From Monarcha castaneiventris obscurior (Eukaryota; Chordata; Aves; Passeriformes; Monarchidae): a stretch of DNA of 64,000 bases. The notes beneath the pieces are model-generated. The model was not told where the DNA came from, did not search any database, and saw only the letters and a list, made by a program, of their open reading frames with translations. Shown here one piece after another: positions 12,127 through 24,278 of the stretch. The stretch is taken from the NCBI GenBank assembly GCA_026261815.1, contig JAMPIT010000059.1, forward strand, positions 20,136,001-20,200,000. The letters run 5' to 3'. A program made the translations under genes and the position numbers. Positions within the stretch are counted from its first letter, which is position 1. The number at the start of each line of letters is the position of its first letter.

Positions 12127-13593
12127 TGCCGTGGTTTGGAGTGGCTGGGAATTGTAGTTGAAAAAGGCTGTATCTGCCAGGAACTGATTCTTTGCAAAGA
12201 GCTGCTTACAGCTTCCTCTAGACCCAACAGAACCAAACAGAACTGGCTAGGTTGAATATTGGCAACTTTTTTAAACCACTTAGAGAGCTTGACATGCCTC
12301 TGTGAGCCACATTTTAAGAAGGAACAAACCCCAGGAAAGCCTCTCTTGCTTCCGGCAGCTGAACAGGTAACTGGGGGGGGTGGCCGGGCCTGGCTGGGCT
12401 CTGCCGGCCGGGGGTGGCCTGGCTGAGATCGCAGCCGCTCCTGCTCGCCGGACACCCCCCAGAGGCCAGGCCGGCCCTCAACCCTAGAGCGGCCGAAATT
12501 TATCTGAGGCTGCTGCCTGGCAGGATCATGTGGCCAAGAGATAAGCGAATTCCAAACTCCAGCTGCAAAGCCCGGGGGAGATTAACTCTTTTAATGCTGT
12601 AAGATTCTTCCAGACCAGATGAAGCCTGCAGACATCAATCTTTTTCCCGATCAGATGGACAGAGAAAGGTGAAGGTGCATGAAGAAAACACTATAAAGAT
12701 GCCCAAGTCAGCGGGGAAGAAAAACCTGAAACCTCGAGAAAGGAGACTGAGGAGATGCTTCAATCCTAGAAGCTGAAATCCTGTTGGAAAAAACCATGGT
12801 GATGGACTATGATATATTAGACTACCCATTGTAATTTCTTGAAAGCTTGGGGGAGGGGGGGTGGAGCGTTCAAACTGCACCTATGAGCAACAGTACCTGC
12901 GCTGCAATAAGTAAACGCTGAAGTAGCTGTGTTTTGATGAGAAATTTGAGCAGAGATCCCACGAGAGAAAAGGACCTCTGTTCCTAGACATGCGGATACT
13001 CCCAGAGAGAGTGTCCTTACGCCTCTCAGGCACTTTGGTAAGTGAAGAAAACTTCTGTTTCTGAACAGCTCATCCTTAGATATGGTATCCCATTAGCTAA
13101 AGAAACCCTCGAAGCAGCCGTGGGGAAAGCTGTAGTTGGGGGAAAGGACTTTCACATGCAAGCAGAAAACCATTCCGGTCGGCTGCTTTTGCTGTGACAC
13201 TGAAGCTGCACGAGATTGTTTCGTGTGGAAATGTTCCATGGTTTGACCGAGAGAGACTCCTCTCCCTAAGTGAACTGAAAACCAGAAATTATTATATAGG
13301 TGGTGAACTGACTAGAATCCTCAAGGGCTGTGTGTATTTCTTTTACGTTGGTGGTAGAAGGGAGCAGAGGTGGGGGGAGAGAGGTGTTCTGAAGGTTTAG
13401 TCTGACTTTCTTTTCCCTCTTTTAACTCTGTTAATAAACTTGTTTATATTCTTTAAGTTTTTGTGCCTGCTTTGTTTTTTCCTCCTAATGCTTATCTCAC
13501 AGAAGGGACATCAGGGGGCTGCTGCCCAAGTTAACCCTTAAACCACTACACAAATTGGTGTTTCTGCCCGGTTACCAAACTGAACCCTCTACA
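12127..13593 (+). mobile_element. long solo LTR (ERVL-like), inserted in a CR1
   Basis: The insertion starts TGCCGTGGTTT and ends CTCTACA, with CTTGT duplicated on both sides, so both ends look intact. An AAACCACTACA at 13540-13550 is close to the inverse of the start, so an inner boundary could also be argued. Only the outer end gives a matching duplication. A polyadenylation signal AATAAA (13433-13438) is followed by T/G-rich sequence, placing the R/U5 end here and the element on the plus strand. There is a GC-rich patch at 12365-12500. At about 1467 bp it is long for an LTR, so some internal sequence may be included. I see no primer-binding site, gag, pol or env. The short frames within it (such as 12078-12455 minus) show no retroviral domain. 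Confidence 0.7.
13433..13438 (+). terminator. LTR polyadenylation signal AATAAA
   Basis: The hexamer is followed within 30 bases by a T/G-rich stretch, as expected at the R/U5 junction of the LTR that contains it. Confidence 0.6.
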
Positions 13594-13598
13594 CTTGT
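13594..13598. repeat. target-site duplication CTTGT, right copy
   Basis: Exact match to 12122-12126. The CR1 homology appears to resume just after it. Confidence 0.75.
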
Positions 13599-13608
13599 GT
13601 TGACCCTA

Positions 13609-15475
13609 CTTCATAATTTCATGTAAGCTCAAACATGTTAATCTTCTAGTATCTGCTTAAATCACTCTGAAGATCAAGGAGATGCAACAAGTGCCTTTAG
13701 GTAAACATAACTTTAACAATACAGACATAGCTGGGATATCAAATGTCTGAATTAGGTTCTGAGACAGGAAGAAAAGCTGTCATGCGACGCTCAAAACAAT
13801 AAAGGCAGTGAAGAGGCCAAATCCCAAATACAAGCATGAGAGTTATTGTCAATTCTCAATTCTTTATAGGGTGTTTGTTTATGTTTTCTCTAGAATTATA
13901 AGATATATAGACCCAGATAAAGTAATTCATTCACAGGTAGACTACAAAAAGGCATTCATCTCAGCATATTCACTGACCAGTAGTTGAGCACCGTTTCCCA
14001 GGTATTATGTATCTGGGAGTATTTTCAGAGCATTTTTGCATTCCTTCCAAAGAGCAAACTGTTTCAGAATTCTCACTATGTAGCACTAACATATATATAG
14101 CTTATTTCGAAACAGCATGACCTCTAAAGAATGCAGTTATTCATCCTTATTATTACAATCTATTATGTTCCATCAGGTCATCACATGGGTATTTCATTTT
14201 GATACCATGAATATGAACCAGCATTCGTATTATTATGAAATGTTTTCAGCACCATATATTCTATTTTATCAATTTAGCAATGACTACGCTTTTGGATGCA
14301 AAGTGTATTGTTTGCTTCACATAAAGCTTAAGCTCTCAAGTCAGCGATGCTCTAAGAGCTATTACAAATTCAATGGCAACAAACGAGGAACTCTCAACTG
14401 GGAATATGCAGGGATAAGCAAAGCGGGATAAGGATAAGCAAATATATATTTTGACTTCCAGAGGTTTTAATACAAGGGAGTCAAAAATAAGTCATTATTT
14501 TTATGACTGTTTATTTCACAGTACCTCTACGGAATGCTCAGCACTTGGCTGTTATGTCTGAAGGGCAGTTTGGGACACCTTGGATTATACTATGATTCTG
14601 AACCTCATTGGTTTGCAATTTTTTCCCTTGCTGCAAGGCTGGGAAAGGTGCATACTATACTTAAAAGGTCTTTAGCTTGGTAGAAATTATGGAAATCCTT
14701 TTGCAAATGTACTGAACATAATACACACAAGCAACTCACTTTCGGTATTTTCAGTGCCTTCTTGAACTGAAGAATCTCCTAGAAATTTAAAATTCTACCA
14801 GCCATGTTATATATGGTGAATATACAATGAAATATATGAATTTGCCTTCTTCCACTAATTCTACATGTTAAACTAATTTTCAGTAGTATTAATCTAAAGG
14901 CTAACTGCTTTACAGGATTTCTCATCTGGTTTATATTTAACATGGATGCACAGAGGTGTTTAGTTTCTGCTTCAGGTATTTTACAACTTGAATGCAAAGA
15001 GGAGAAGTGGGGTTGGAGCCAGGAAGAACAGCCAAGTACTTCCAATTCAGGCAAATTACTCAAGATGAAACAGCCCTGACATGATGTTGAGTTGATTTCA
15101 TTCTAATTAAATTTTTCTTTTCTTAATTTAAATATTTCCAAGAGATCTTCCCGGTCTTTCTTCCAAATGGTGGAAAATATATAGTTTGTTTTCTCTTAGT
15201 GTTTCAAAACACTTTAGTGAGACTTTTCCACTCTGACCATATGGCATAAGTATGAACATTTCCAAATTCCTTTTACAACTGAATTAGCAATAAGTTAAAT
15301 AGATGGGTAGGAGACTAGTTATCACTTTTTTTGCAAATTAAGGGCAGTACTAGACTTTGTCTTTCATTCATTTCACATCTGTAAAATAGCTGTAGCTTCT
15401 CAGAAAACATGGGTATTTGAAGAAGCATTTTATGGCTTGACTTAATTAGGAAGCTGCTTCAACTACAAAAAACAG
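13609..15475. other. unannotated AT-rich sequence
   Basis: No gene or transposon recognised. The open frames at 14117-14431 plus and 14779-15063 minus resemble chance translations of AT-rich DNA. Confidence 0.45.
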
Positions 15476-16234
15476 TTACAGAACTGCCAAACACAAAAGA
15501 CAGCATGTGGTGAAGACCATGGTGAGGTAGGCTGTCCCCTGCAGCCCATGGAGACTAATGGTGGAGCAGATATCCAACTGCAGCCCCTGGAGGACCCCAT
15601 GTTGGAGCAGGTGGATAAATGAAGGAGGCCATGGGAAGCCCACGGTGAAGCAGATTCCTGACAGGACCTGTGGCCTGGTGGAGAGAGAGGATCTCACACT
15701 GCAGCAAGTTTGCTGTCAGGACTTGCGACCCTGTGAGGGACCCACACCGTATCAGTTTGTGAAGAACAGCAACCAGTGGGAAGGACCCCCAGTACAGAAG
15801 GTCAGGTAGAAATGTCTCCCACAAGAGGGACCTCATGCTGGAGCATGGGAAGAGTATGAGGAAGAAGGAGTGGATGAGACAGCACATAATAAATTAGCCA
15901 CAACCTCCATTTCCCATACCCATGCGTCACCTGGGGGATAAGGGTAGAGAAGTCAGGAGTGAAGTTGCGCCCAGGAAGATGGGAAGGATGGGAGGAAAAT
16001 ATTTTAAGATTTGATTTTACTCATTTCTCTGCTTTGATTTGCTTGATGTTAAACTAAATTAATTTCCCCAAGTTTGTTTTGCCCATGAGAGTAAATTGCT
16101 AAGCGATCTCTCCTTGTCCTTATCTCGACCACTGAGCTTTCCCTTATATTTTCTCTCCCCTGTGGAATTTAGAAGGGGAGTGATAGAGTGGCTTTGGTGG
16201 GCACATGACGTCCAACTAGGGTCAAACCATGACA
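15476..16234 (+). mobile_element. ERVL-family LTR, 5'-truncated, plus strand
   Basis: This segment matches, from memory, a common avian ERVL LTR. Repeated GGTGGAGCAG / CTGCAGCCC units lie near 15530-15660. An AATAAA sits at 15888-15893. A characteristic end region has TTGTCCTTATCTCGACC, a GGGGAGTGATAGAG block, and the terminus GGTCAAACCATGACA at 16220-16234. The 3' end is sharp and ends in CA. The expected head (a TG followed by a GGTTTGA-like inverse of the tail) is missing, so the 5' end near 15476 is a truncation and no target-site duplication can be called. No viral genes adjoin it. Open frames within it on both strands are not real genes. Confidence 0.8.
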
Positions 16235-18391
16235 CTCCTTAGAAGATTGCTGTAGGGTAATGGTAGCTTAATTAGATCCCATAACAATTTGTGGTATTTG
16301 AGAGATCTCAATTATTACCATAGGTTTGTGAACAATTAATCTTATTTCTCCCGCTGAAATGGCTTTTAAAATAAATAAAGTAATTTGCCTCCAGAGGATT
16401 AAATGTAATCATTCAAGGTGTTGAAAAGAGCATATTAAATTATTGATAAATATTTGTGTATCAGCCTGTTTCTATCCCTTCTACAGTTTACAGATAGAGA
16501 ATATACCAATGTATTGATAAATAGCCAGTATGCAGTCCCTTGCAGTTTTTTTTCAGAGAGCAGTGCAAAGAGGTGACACTAAGCAGGGAACAAGGACAAA
16601 TTTGTATGGAAGCTGAGAACAAACCTTAATTTCTTGTCAGATATATTTATCTTTCTACTGATTTTTTATTTTTTTTAAGAATGTAGAGACAGATTATGTG
16701 GTATTTTTTGTCACCGCTATTTGGCTGAAGGCTTCAATTTAACACTGCTCACTACTTCATAGGAACCCTCCAGCAGACATAGCTGATCGCAGATACCAAT
16801 CTCAACAAATCCAGCTGAAACAGTAGAGAAAAAGAGTAACTTCCAGACCAAGTGATCCCTGTCTCAAAGACTATAAATAACAAGTTAGCCTCAAGAGCCA
16901 AAGAAGAGTAACAAGAAGAAAATCACAGCCAAATGAGCACCAAAATACTCTATTGCAACCAGTATGATACCTTTCCAAAACTGTTGCCCATGCACTATTG
17001 CAAATTATGAAATACTGCTTATTCTGCTGTGAGAAGTAAGGGACATAAAACTTGTACAGTATCTTATTATCTCCCTGCTGCTATGATAGCTCACTGGAAT
17101 CACAGGAAACCTGACAGTTGTCACAATTTATATTTAAGGGATCAGCCTAGAGATAGTCTATTCAGCTTATTCATTCAGCTCCTCCCTAATACCCTTATCA
17201 TAGGTATTACCTGATACTCCTCTGTAGCGAAGGTGATAGCTTGTCTGTTACATCCTCCTTGATGCTGGAACTGAAATATATTGGTAACAAGATGCCCAGT
17301 ATTTTACCAGTGACATGCCTTGCTACCTTACATTCAAAATGCAGACTTTCTCTAAAAATATTTTACTTTCGAAGCAGTTCTTTTCCATGTGCATACCAGG
17401 CAGTCAGCAAAAGCCACGGTATTGCTGCGCTCAAACATATCCTCATGTTGAAGACTTCAATTAAATCTGATGAAGAAGGCATCTGATTTTAATGTTCCAC
17501 AACACAAAAGATTTTAAAAAATCTATGAGTCAGCGGTGTGACTAAAAGTCAAACAAAATTGTTTCTCCACACCTCTTTCCCCAGTACATTATAAATAGTT
17601 TCTTAATTTAAAGCTCGAAAATAGAAAGAAAGAACAACCCTGAAATTACAAGAAAAGTACTGGCTTAACCTAGCAGGTTTGTTTAAACTTTATTGTATTC
17701 CATTCTCACTCTCCCACATTTCATCTCAGAAAGGACAGAGACCCTGTTCAAGCCTCAGAAACACAGATATGAATTGTAATAATCCTTTGTATATTGAAGA
17801 TGCACTGCTTTGTATTCCATTTGGGTAAGCCCATCTGTCACTTTTTTCCTGATATTAATATCCAGTTAGCATTTCCTCTTGTATATTAAGATCATAAACT
17901 CTCTGACAGAAGGAAATACATGTAGTGGTATTTTGGAAAAAAAAGAAAAAGCAAAAAGCTCAGCTGACCCTGAGAAAACCTCCGTACATTAGCCCAGTTT
18001 TAATCACAACAGATGACCTTTGAAACCATCTTCCAATCCCTTTCACTTTATGAACTATGATTTCATAATTCTGTTTTAGAATATTTAAAAAGTGACTCGC
18101 ATTCTTTCAAAGATTTAAGAACAATGCTGGAAGGAAAATTAAAAAGGTAAAGATAATATTCAGGTTTGGTTATGGGCAAAAGATATGAATTAGTCACAAA
18201 TGCATGTTTTAATCTTTAGCATTAAATGTGTCACAATTTATTTCACTGGAGTTCCTCAGATCTCACAGTGAGTGCACCACAGAAATATCAAACACCCAGG
18301 AATAAAGGCAAAAATATTTCTCTTTCTTTCTTCTACTCTATCACTGGATGTGTACTTGACCAGACAAAGACAAAAGGGCCAAATATAAATC
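16235..18391. other. unannotated AT-rich sequence
   Basis: No gene or known repeat recognised. Frames at 17029-17214 and 17241-17486 plus are short and lack family features. Confidence 0.45.
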
Positions 18392-18397
18392 TGTGAT
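18392..18397. repeat. target-site duplication TGTGAT, left copy
   Basis: Exact match to 18931-18936 across the LTR. A 6-bp duplication is typical of ERVK-class (alpha/beta-like) integration. Confidence 0.8.
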
Positions 18398-18602
18398 TGT
18401 GGAGGGCTGTGAGCCTTTGACTCAGGAGTCCTCTGCACTCCCTTGGAGGAGAGAAGCCCCACGGCAAAAGGACTCAAGAGATAAGAAACCTCTCTCTAGG
18501 TTACAGTGAGAGACTGAACCACCCCCAGCATGCCTTGTTTCTATATGGCAATACCTTGTATCCAGTTGGTAAATTGGGTTCTACCCCACCCCTTGCCTTT
18601 CC

Positions 18603-18611
18603 CATAAAAAG
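18603..18611 (+). promoter_or_regulatory. LTR TATA-like box (CATAAAAAG)
   Basis: It lies 75 bp before the AATAAA of the same LTR, the usual U3/R spacing for compact LTRs. Confidence 0.55.
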
Positions 18612-18677
18612 GCCCTGGATCTGCCCTGAATCAGGGAGCTGCTGTCCCTGGCCTCCCCTTCCCAGGGACTGCTGGAC

Positions 18678-18683
18678 AATAAA
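18678..18683 (+). terminator. LTR polyadenylation signal AATAAA
   Basis: The hexamer sits between the TATA-like box and a T/C-rich tail inside the LTR at 18398-18930. Confidence 0.6.
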
Positions 18684-18930
18684 GCTGCCTCTGTGGCACT
18701 GCCACACACGGCTCCTGTCTCTCTGTCCCGAGTTTGCCTCGGGTGATCTCACACAGAGCTGAATCACAAGAGCTGGAATCACCTGTAGCTGAGAAATCCC
18801 TACACTTGCTGGGATCACCGCTGTGCAGGGAGGCTGCCTTGGCCCCTAGAAGAGCTGTTCTTTGCTGGACACTCTTTCTAGGAAGGTCCTGGCTTTCTGG
18901 TGCTTGACCAGCACCCTATCCCCTGTGACA

Positions 18931-18936
18931 TGTGAT
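18931..18936. repeat. target-site duplication TGTGAT, right copy
   Basis: Exact match to 18392-18397. Confidence 0.8.
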
Positions 18937-19006
18937 GATGGGAAGGATAACAAAGTTCATTATGAACATAATGCCCTGAAATAATGTTCCCAATAATATT
19001 TCCTCA

Positions 19007-19387
19007 GCAAGTGATATGCCTTACACACATATGATAAAACATTTCATCCTTAGTACTCTTTTCATTCACTTTCTCCTTTGCCAGTAAGCTCTTGCTTTTT
19101 GTCTGTTTGCTGGTGGGTTTTGACAGTGAATTAATCACCAGCTGTGACACGCAGTCATCTGCAGTCTGTGATGCAGACTCAGATGGCCTATTTTCCACCT
19201 GGGGATTTTTCCAGAAGTCTTCTACTGGTTTAGTGCTTCTAAAAGGCTGGAACAAGTCAGTAGAAGGGCATTGCAGCTGGAGTGGAATCTGGACCTCAGT
19301 ACACCTCTGCTCAGAGATTTGATTTCTGCTTGATTTAATTCGAAGCTGTGTTAACATCATTGCACCCACAGTTCCTATTAAGCAGTT
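19007..19387 (-). other. coding-looking open frame, possible exon or decayed gene, not recognised
   Basis: On the minus strand the frame is open for 127 codons, from after a TGA at 19388-19390 to a TGA at 19004-19006. The first in-frame ATG is at 19358-19360. The inferred product is rich in Ser, Thr, Gln, Glu, Pro and Lys, with a Trp-Lys-Asn-Pro block and a Lys/Ser-rich C-terminal part. That differs from the Phe/Leu/Ile/Asn-rich chance translations elsewhere in this AT-rich window. A GTAAGG donor-like site lies at its 3' side (19019-19024 on the plus strand), and an AG after a weakly pyrimidine-rich run lies near the 5' side. I cannot match it to a family. It could be an internal exon, a decayed gene or transposon piece, or chance. 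It starts about 70 bp from the solo LTR. Confidence 0.2.
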
Positions 19388-19755
19388 TCAAGAAACCTGA
19401 GCCCACCAGAAGCACAGCTCCTACTCTAAAGTATGCTATCAGAGGAGGATTTATCCAAGGCCAAACTCCCTCCAATATGCAGCGCAGTCTATCTTCTACT
19501 TTTACTAGAGACAATTAAAACAGACACAAAGATGACTTTTTTTTCCATTTCCTGCTATTGCCCCTTGTCTGTGATAGGATGGGAAGTATATTTAATTGTA
19601 TCTAAGAAGAAAGTTTGTCTTAAGTAAAAATTCCATTATTTTACAAAGCTTTCAGCATTTGATTTCCACTGGCTGAATTGGAACCCTCACATTCCTCTCA
19701 GCTCCAGAGTTTATTATAAAGTTGGTACTTCTTTTTATGCAACATTTGTAAATTT

Positions 19756-19828
19756 AAAAAAAAATAAAAACCAAAACAAACAAAAAAAACCCAAAAAAAC
19801 CCAAACCCCACAAACCAAATACAAAAAA
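19756..19828. repeat. A/C-rich low-complexity tract
   Basis: Runs of A are interrupted by CC and CCC. Similar tracts recur at about 297, 2664, 24903 and 56937. Confidence 0.8.
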
Positions 19829-22800
19829 TTGCAGACAAGATTTATTGTACTGTGTATAATTTACTGTCTGTAGAATTCCACAATTAAATCCTGCTTCTGA
19901 ATTTCCAGGGTCTAAACACCAGAACACAAAATACAGAGAGGCATTTGGGTGAAGTTGTGACTTCTTTTCTTTTCTTAGCTACCAGAGGATATCAAGTTTT
20001 CTGAGAGCCCTGGAATACTGGTGCTTGGTTCCCTCTCTGGAACAGACACAATGGAGCTATTTTTTTTGCTTCAGGCTTAAAAAGGAAACCTGAATACACA
20101 AAACAGATGCCAGCTGTTACTTGCACTAATTTCATTTGGCTTCCAGTTATGATTTCCAAGAATTAACTGGAAATATGATTACAGCCAAACCATAACCTAA
20201 TGCCTTGAGTGGTTTCTCAGCTGCTTCTTTATGTAAGGAGGAAAATATATTTTTCCCCGAGCTCTTAATCAGTCTTGTCTACATGGACCCATGTCTTGTA
20301 AGTGTACATATATCTGATTACAATGACACCAAGTGCAAAATCAGAAGAACAATGGGACCACACAGATGCACACAGTTAATCTCCTGCATAAGTGTTTCTG
20401 GGATGTAGGTCTTAGACTGTAAATGGTTCAAGGCAAGAATGCTCTCTTGATAAGGTGCATATTTGCCTAAGGTAGAGGATTTGATTTAGACTAAGCATTA
20501 CTACTACCAGTCACTACTAACAATGAATCTTATACTCATAATTACATGGAACACAAAACAGTGCAACTGTGTTTGGACAAATCTAATTTATTTGATAATC
20601 ATCTCTGTCGGTATTATTAAGTAAGAGTTTTTTGCAAAGGTCAGTCAGGACATAAACTCGTTGAAAATCCCTATTTACACTCATCTCTTTTATTTCCCCA
20701 AAGGCATGAATGAATTGCTTAAAATTTTTATCTTTTCATTTTGCCTGGATAATATAAAGAGAACTCATGACAGAATGTTTTATTATCTTTAGAAGTGAAC
20801 ATGAGTCTAACATTCTTGCTATTTTTTTGAAACATATAAAGCTCTATTAAAGTGAAATACATATTTTCATTCTTTGATGTATGGACTGTATCATCTATTT
20901 ACTCCTTTCTAGTCAAAGTAAATTTTTAAGCATGACATAGTTTGTACTTCATTCATTTGGAACCTTTCAGCTTGTTTTCTACTGAAAGAGAGAATAACTG
21001 AGGCCTTTTCTCCTTCACAGTCGTTGTTCTGATGGTTAATTTCTGTTCATGCAGGACAGTTATGTTCCTTGTTTCAAGTTTCTTGATCAAACCTAGATAT
21101 TTCAGATTCTTAGTATGTGGTCTATGTACTACATTGTTCCACATTTTAAGCTCTTTGTCTTTCTTCCTATACAAAAAAGAGTTATTTCTCTTTTTTGTCA
21201 AACATATATTTTGGAAATCTTTTTAATTAACTTTCACTTTTATCTTCAACTAAATTATAATGACGTAATTATTTTTCATGTATATATAATTTTGTCTGTT
21301 AAAATGAAAGAAAACTGCCTTAAATCATATGAAGACTAACAGATTTATAGTGAATGCAAAGCAATAGAATTTATGAGTTTGAACAACATTTTAAAGACAG
21401 GAATATATCTTCTGTTTCAGGCTACATCAACACCATACCTTGCACTTCTTACAATTTTTTACATAATTTTATCAAAAAAAAAGTAGTGTTACCAGTGGTC
21501 AGAGAAATTACTCCTATTGTTTTCTTACAGTGTTCTGCTTCCACATGTTTTAATCATTAATTGGTATCCACTAACTTTCTTTTCTTACCTTCTATCAGTC
21601 TTAGTAAGTGGGCCTTTTTTTTCTATTCTCTGAGTCACTTTAATGCTTCTTTTCTGAGTCTCTATTTTTCACACCTCTTCTGCCATTACATTTTGTGTTT
21701 GCTTTTGTTCTAGCCCTGAGTTTTAACAGTTTGAGAGACACTTTATCATTTTTACCCCATCTGTGATGAATGGAGTCCCTGATAAACATATCAATTTATT
21801 GATATAGAACAATATGGGCTTTCATTTCAAACCAGTGGTGCGCTTTACAGTTGACATGTACTCTCTGTGGAAACTCTACCCCTGTCAGTTGTCTGCAGTT
21901 TCCCTTTCTAGTGCAGATAAAACAGTTTTCAATGTAAAGTGCTTTGAAAAGCAGTGGACTGCTGCTTTGACCTATGGATGCCCCGCAGACCATAGACATT
22001 GGAAGACACAAACACCTAAAAATGATTTGTTTCAGTTTATAATGGTATCAGAGAGCACTCACTTTGTTCAGGCTTCATATTCCATCATCCCTGCTAATTT
22101 TTTGTCATTGTTGCCAGCTCAGGTCTCCAACTTCATGGACAATAGAGCATAACTTCAGAATATTTCACAGAAAAGTGTAGTGTTTTAGTACAGAGGATGA
22201 AAACAATATGAACAAAACTGGACTGTGTAAAGCATACTTTGTTTAGTCTTGAATGAATGCTGTTGACCCCGTGTATTAGCAGGGAATTCATAGGAATTCA
22301 AGGTACCCAACAGAATCAGACCAGAATTTCACTATAACAAATAGGAAGAATTTACTTAACAGCTAAATAGCACCAATAACTCCAAAGAAAAATGCAAACC
22401 CCAAAGAACATTGCAAACTCCATATGACATGGCAATTTTTTGTTCTACAGTGCTATTTAGGAAACTTATATATGTGATGCTTATATCAATGCAAGGAAAT
22501 ATTATTTAAATCTATGGAATGGTGATTCTTTCAGAGAAAAGAAATAGGCAGGTTATTTATTAAACTAGAAATCTTACCTGATTTAAGCATCTGATTTTCA
22601 AGAATTTGGGACACTGCAAATGAAAACCTTTTCATTAGCAGAAATAACAGAGGGTATTTTGGGCATCAGGTTACAACCTAAATATTTTATGGAAATTCAC
22701 AGTTTCTACTGTTCTCAGGCCTGCCAAAGAATCAGGATTAAATTGTAGACCTATAAATCTATATATTAGTTTTGAAAATTTGAGAAATATCAACCATTCT

Positions 22801-24259
22801 AGAAGCAAAGTGCCAAAAAAAGTCTTATTCAGCCCTAAATAAAACAAACATCAGTTAACAACAGGATTACAGAAGTATGTTTGCCAGAGCCTAACTCTGT
22901 TTAACAGCTTGCAGTAGTTGTTGTTCTACTTGGACTGATTCAACAAAACCAAAACTAAATGGAAACAAAACAGAAAAGAAGCACTGCAGAGTGTTGAAAG
23001 GCAACTGTATTACTTATACTGGTATATCTTTAGGGAAACATAAATTTATATTCTAGTCAGAATGTCTTCTACATCAAGCCTGCAGCCAAATTCCACCTAA
23101 AATAACATTGTTACTGGACACTGTACTTGCAGAATCTACATGACTACCCAAGCCTGCTACCTCCTGAAAAGCTGTTGAAGATCTCTATGTTCCTCAAAAT
23201 TTGCTAGAAGCTATATTATTCTATAATGTGAGTCACTGAAAACTCATTGAGACTTGTATCACAACAGGTATGTCTCCACATACCAGATGACATTAGGAAA
23301 TCCAAGATGTACAGCTGAAAATGTACATGGAAAAAAACCCTCAAAAGAATGGAAGATAATCCACCAAATTTCGGCATGCTACAGCAAACTTCATTATCAG
23401 ATTGCCAATGGATTATCAGATTGTCAAGGGTAAAATTCGATACTGTGGAAGACAGTCATCGAAGGGTCTGAAACATTCTCTAAAAATGTGCCTCAAAGGT
23501 AATAAAGATGAACAAATGTATAATTTCAGTGTATCTAGTAGTAGGTAGGTGATATAATTGGTAATAAAATGGTCTTTCAAACTCTCATGGAAATAAAATG
23601 CAGTGATTAGGAAAAAAGTAAATGAAATTTGTAAATGTTCAAACCAGGATCTTGGGTAAATAAAACAGATAGAGTTACTGATGCAGTGTATCAGCAAATA
23701 AATCACCAATCAGTCATCAGATCAAATAACAAAATCATAATTGAAACATAAATATGGAATAAAATATTGTTTTTCTGATGGGAAAACAAAAACCAAAGCA
23801 ACAAAGGTAATGCATTTAAATTAGAATGGGCCATGAGTTTAAGAGGCAACCACAGTAACAACATGTGTTGACCATCAATAAGATTGAGAACTGCGTAATT
23901 TTTTAAATCTCTATAATCTCAGATGAAAATAGAAATAGAGAAATAGAAAATGTCAGATGAAATAGAAAATAGGGAAGAAATACTTAGAATAATAATACGG
24001 TCAAATATTAAACATGATTACCAACATTACCAGACAATAAAATGCAACAACAATATTGATGCTATTTTATTTATGCTTGTTTTGGTAAACCATGAAGTTT
24101 CAAGAAAATGAAGGCCATGGAATAAAATAGGCTTGTGTAAATGGAGCTGATTTGGAATGAAATAAACTTACACATAAGGTGTTTTTATTAATCTTATATT
24201 AAATGGAAGACTGTGAAACTAAGGGAAAACTCATAGGCTAACAAGCTCTAGGACAAAAT

Positions 24260-24278
24260 ATCTCTCTCTCTCTCTCAA
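24260..24278. repeat. (TC)n microsatellite
   Basis: About nine TC units in an uninterrupted run. Confidence 0.85.

Larger units (their letters stand above)
18398..18930 (+). mobile_element. complete solo LTR, ERVK-like, with 6-bp target duplication
   Basis: The 533-bp element begins TGTGGAGGGCTG and ends CCCTGTGACA, so it has TG...CA ends, with TGTGAT on both sides. Its promoter layout is normal for an LTR: a CATAAAAAG TATA-like box at 18603-18611, AATAAA at 18678-18683, and a T/C-rich segment (TGTCTCTCTGTCC) after it that marks R/U5. There is no internal viral sequence, so it probably arose by recombination between the two LTRs of a provirus. A CCCTACA at 18798-18804 resembles an LTR end, but only the end at 18930 gives a duplication. 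The open frames at 18501-18818 minus and 18535-18762 plus carry no domain. Confidence 0.85.

Noticed and set aside
12078..12455. 125-codon Pro/Arg/Ser-rich frame, minus strand
   Set aside because: It crosses the CR1-LTR junction and reads the GC-rich part of the LTR antisense; no domain.
15555..15887. 110-codon frame, minus strand
   Set aside because: It is antisense to the ERVL LTR and has no family features.
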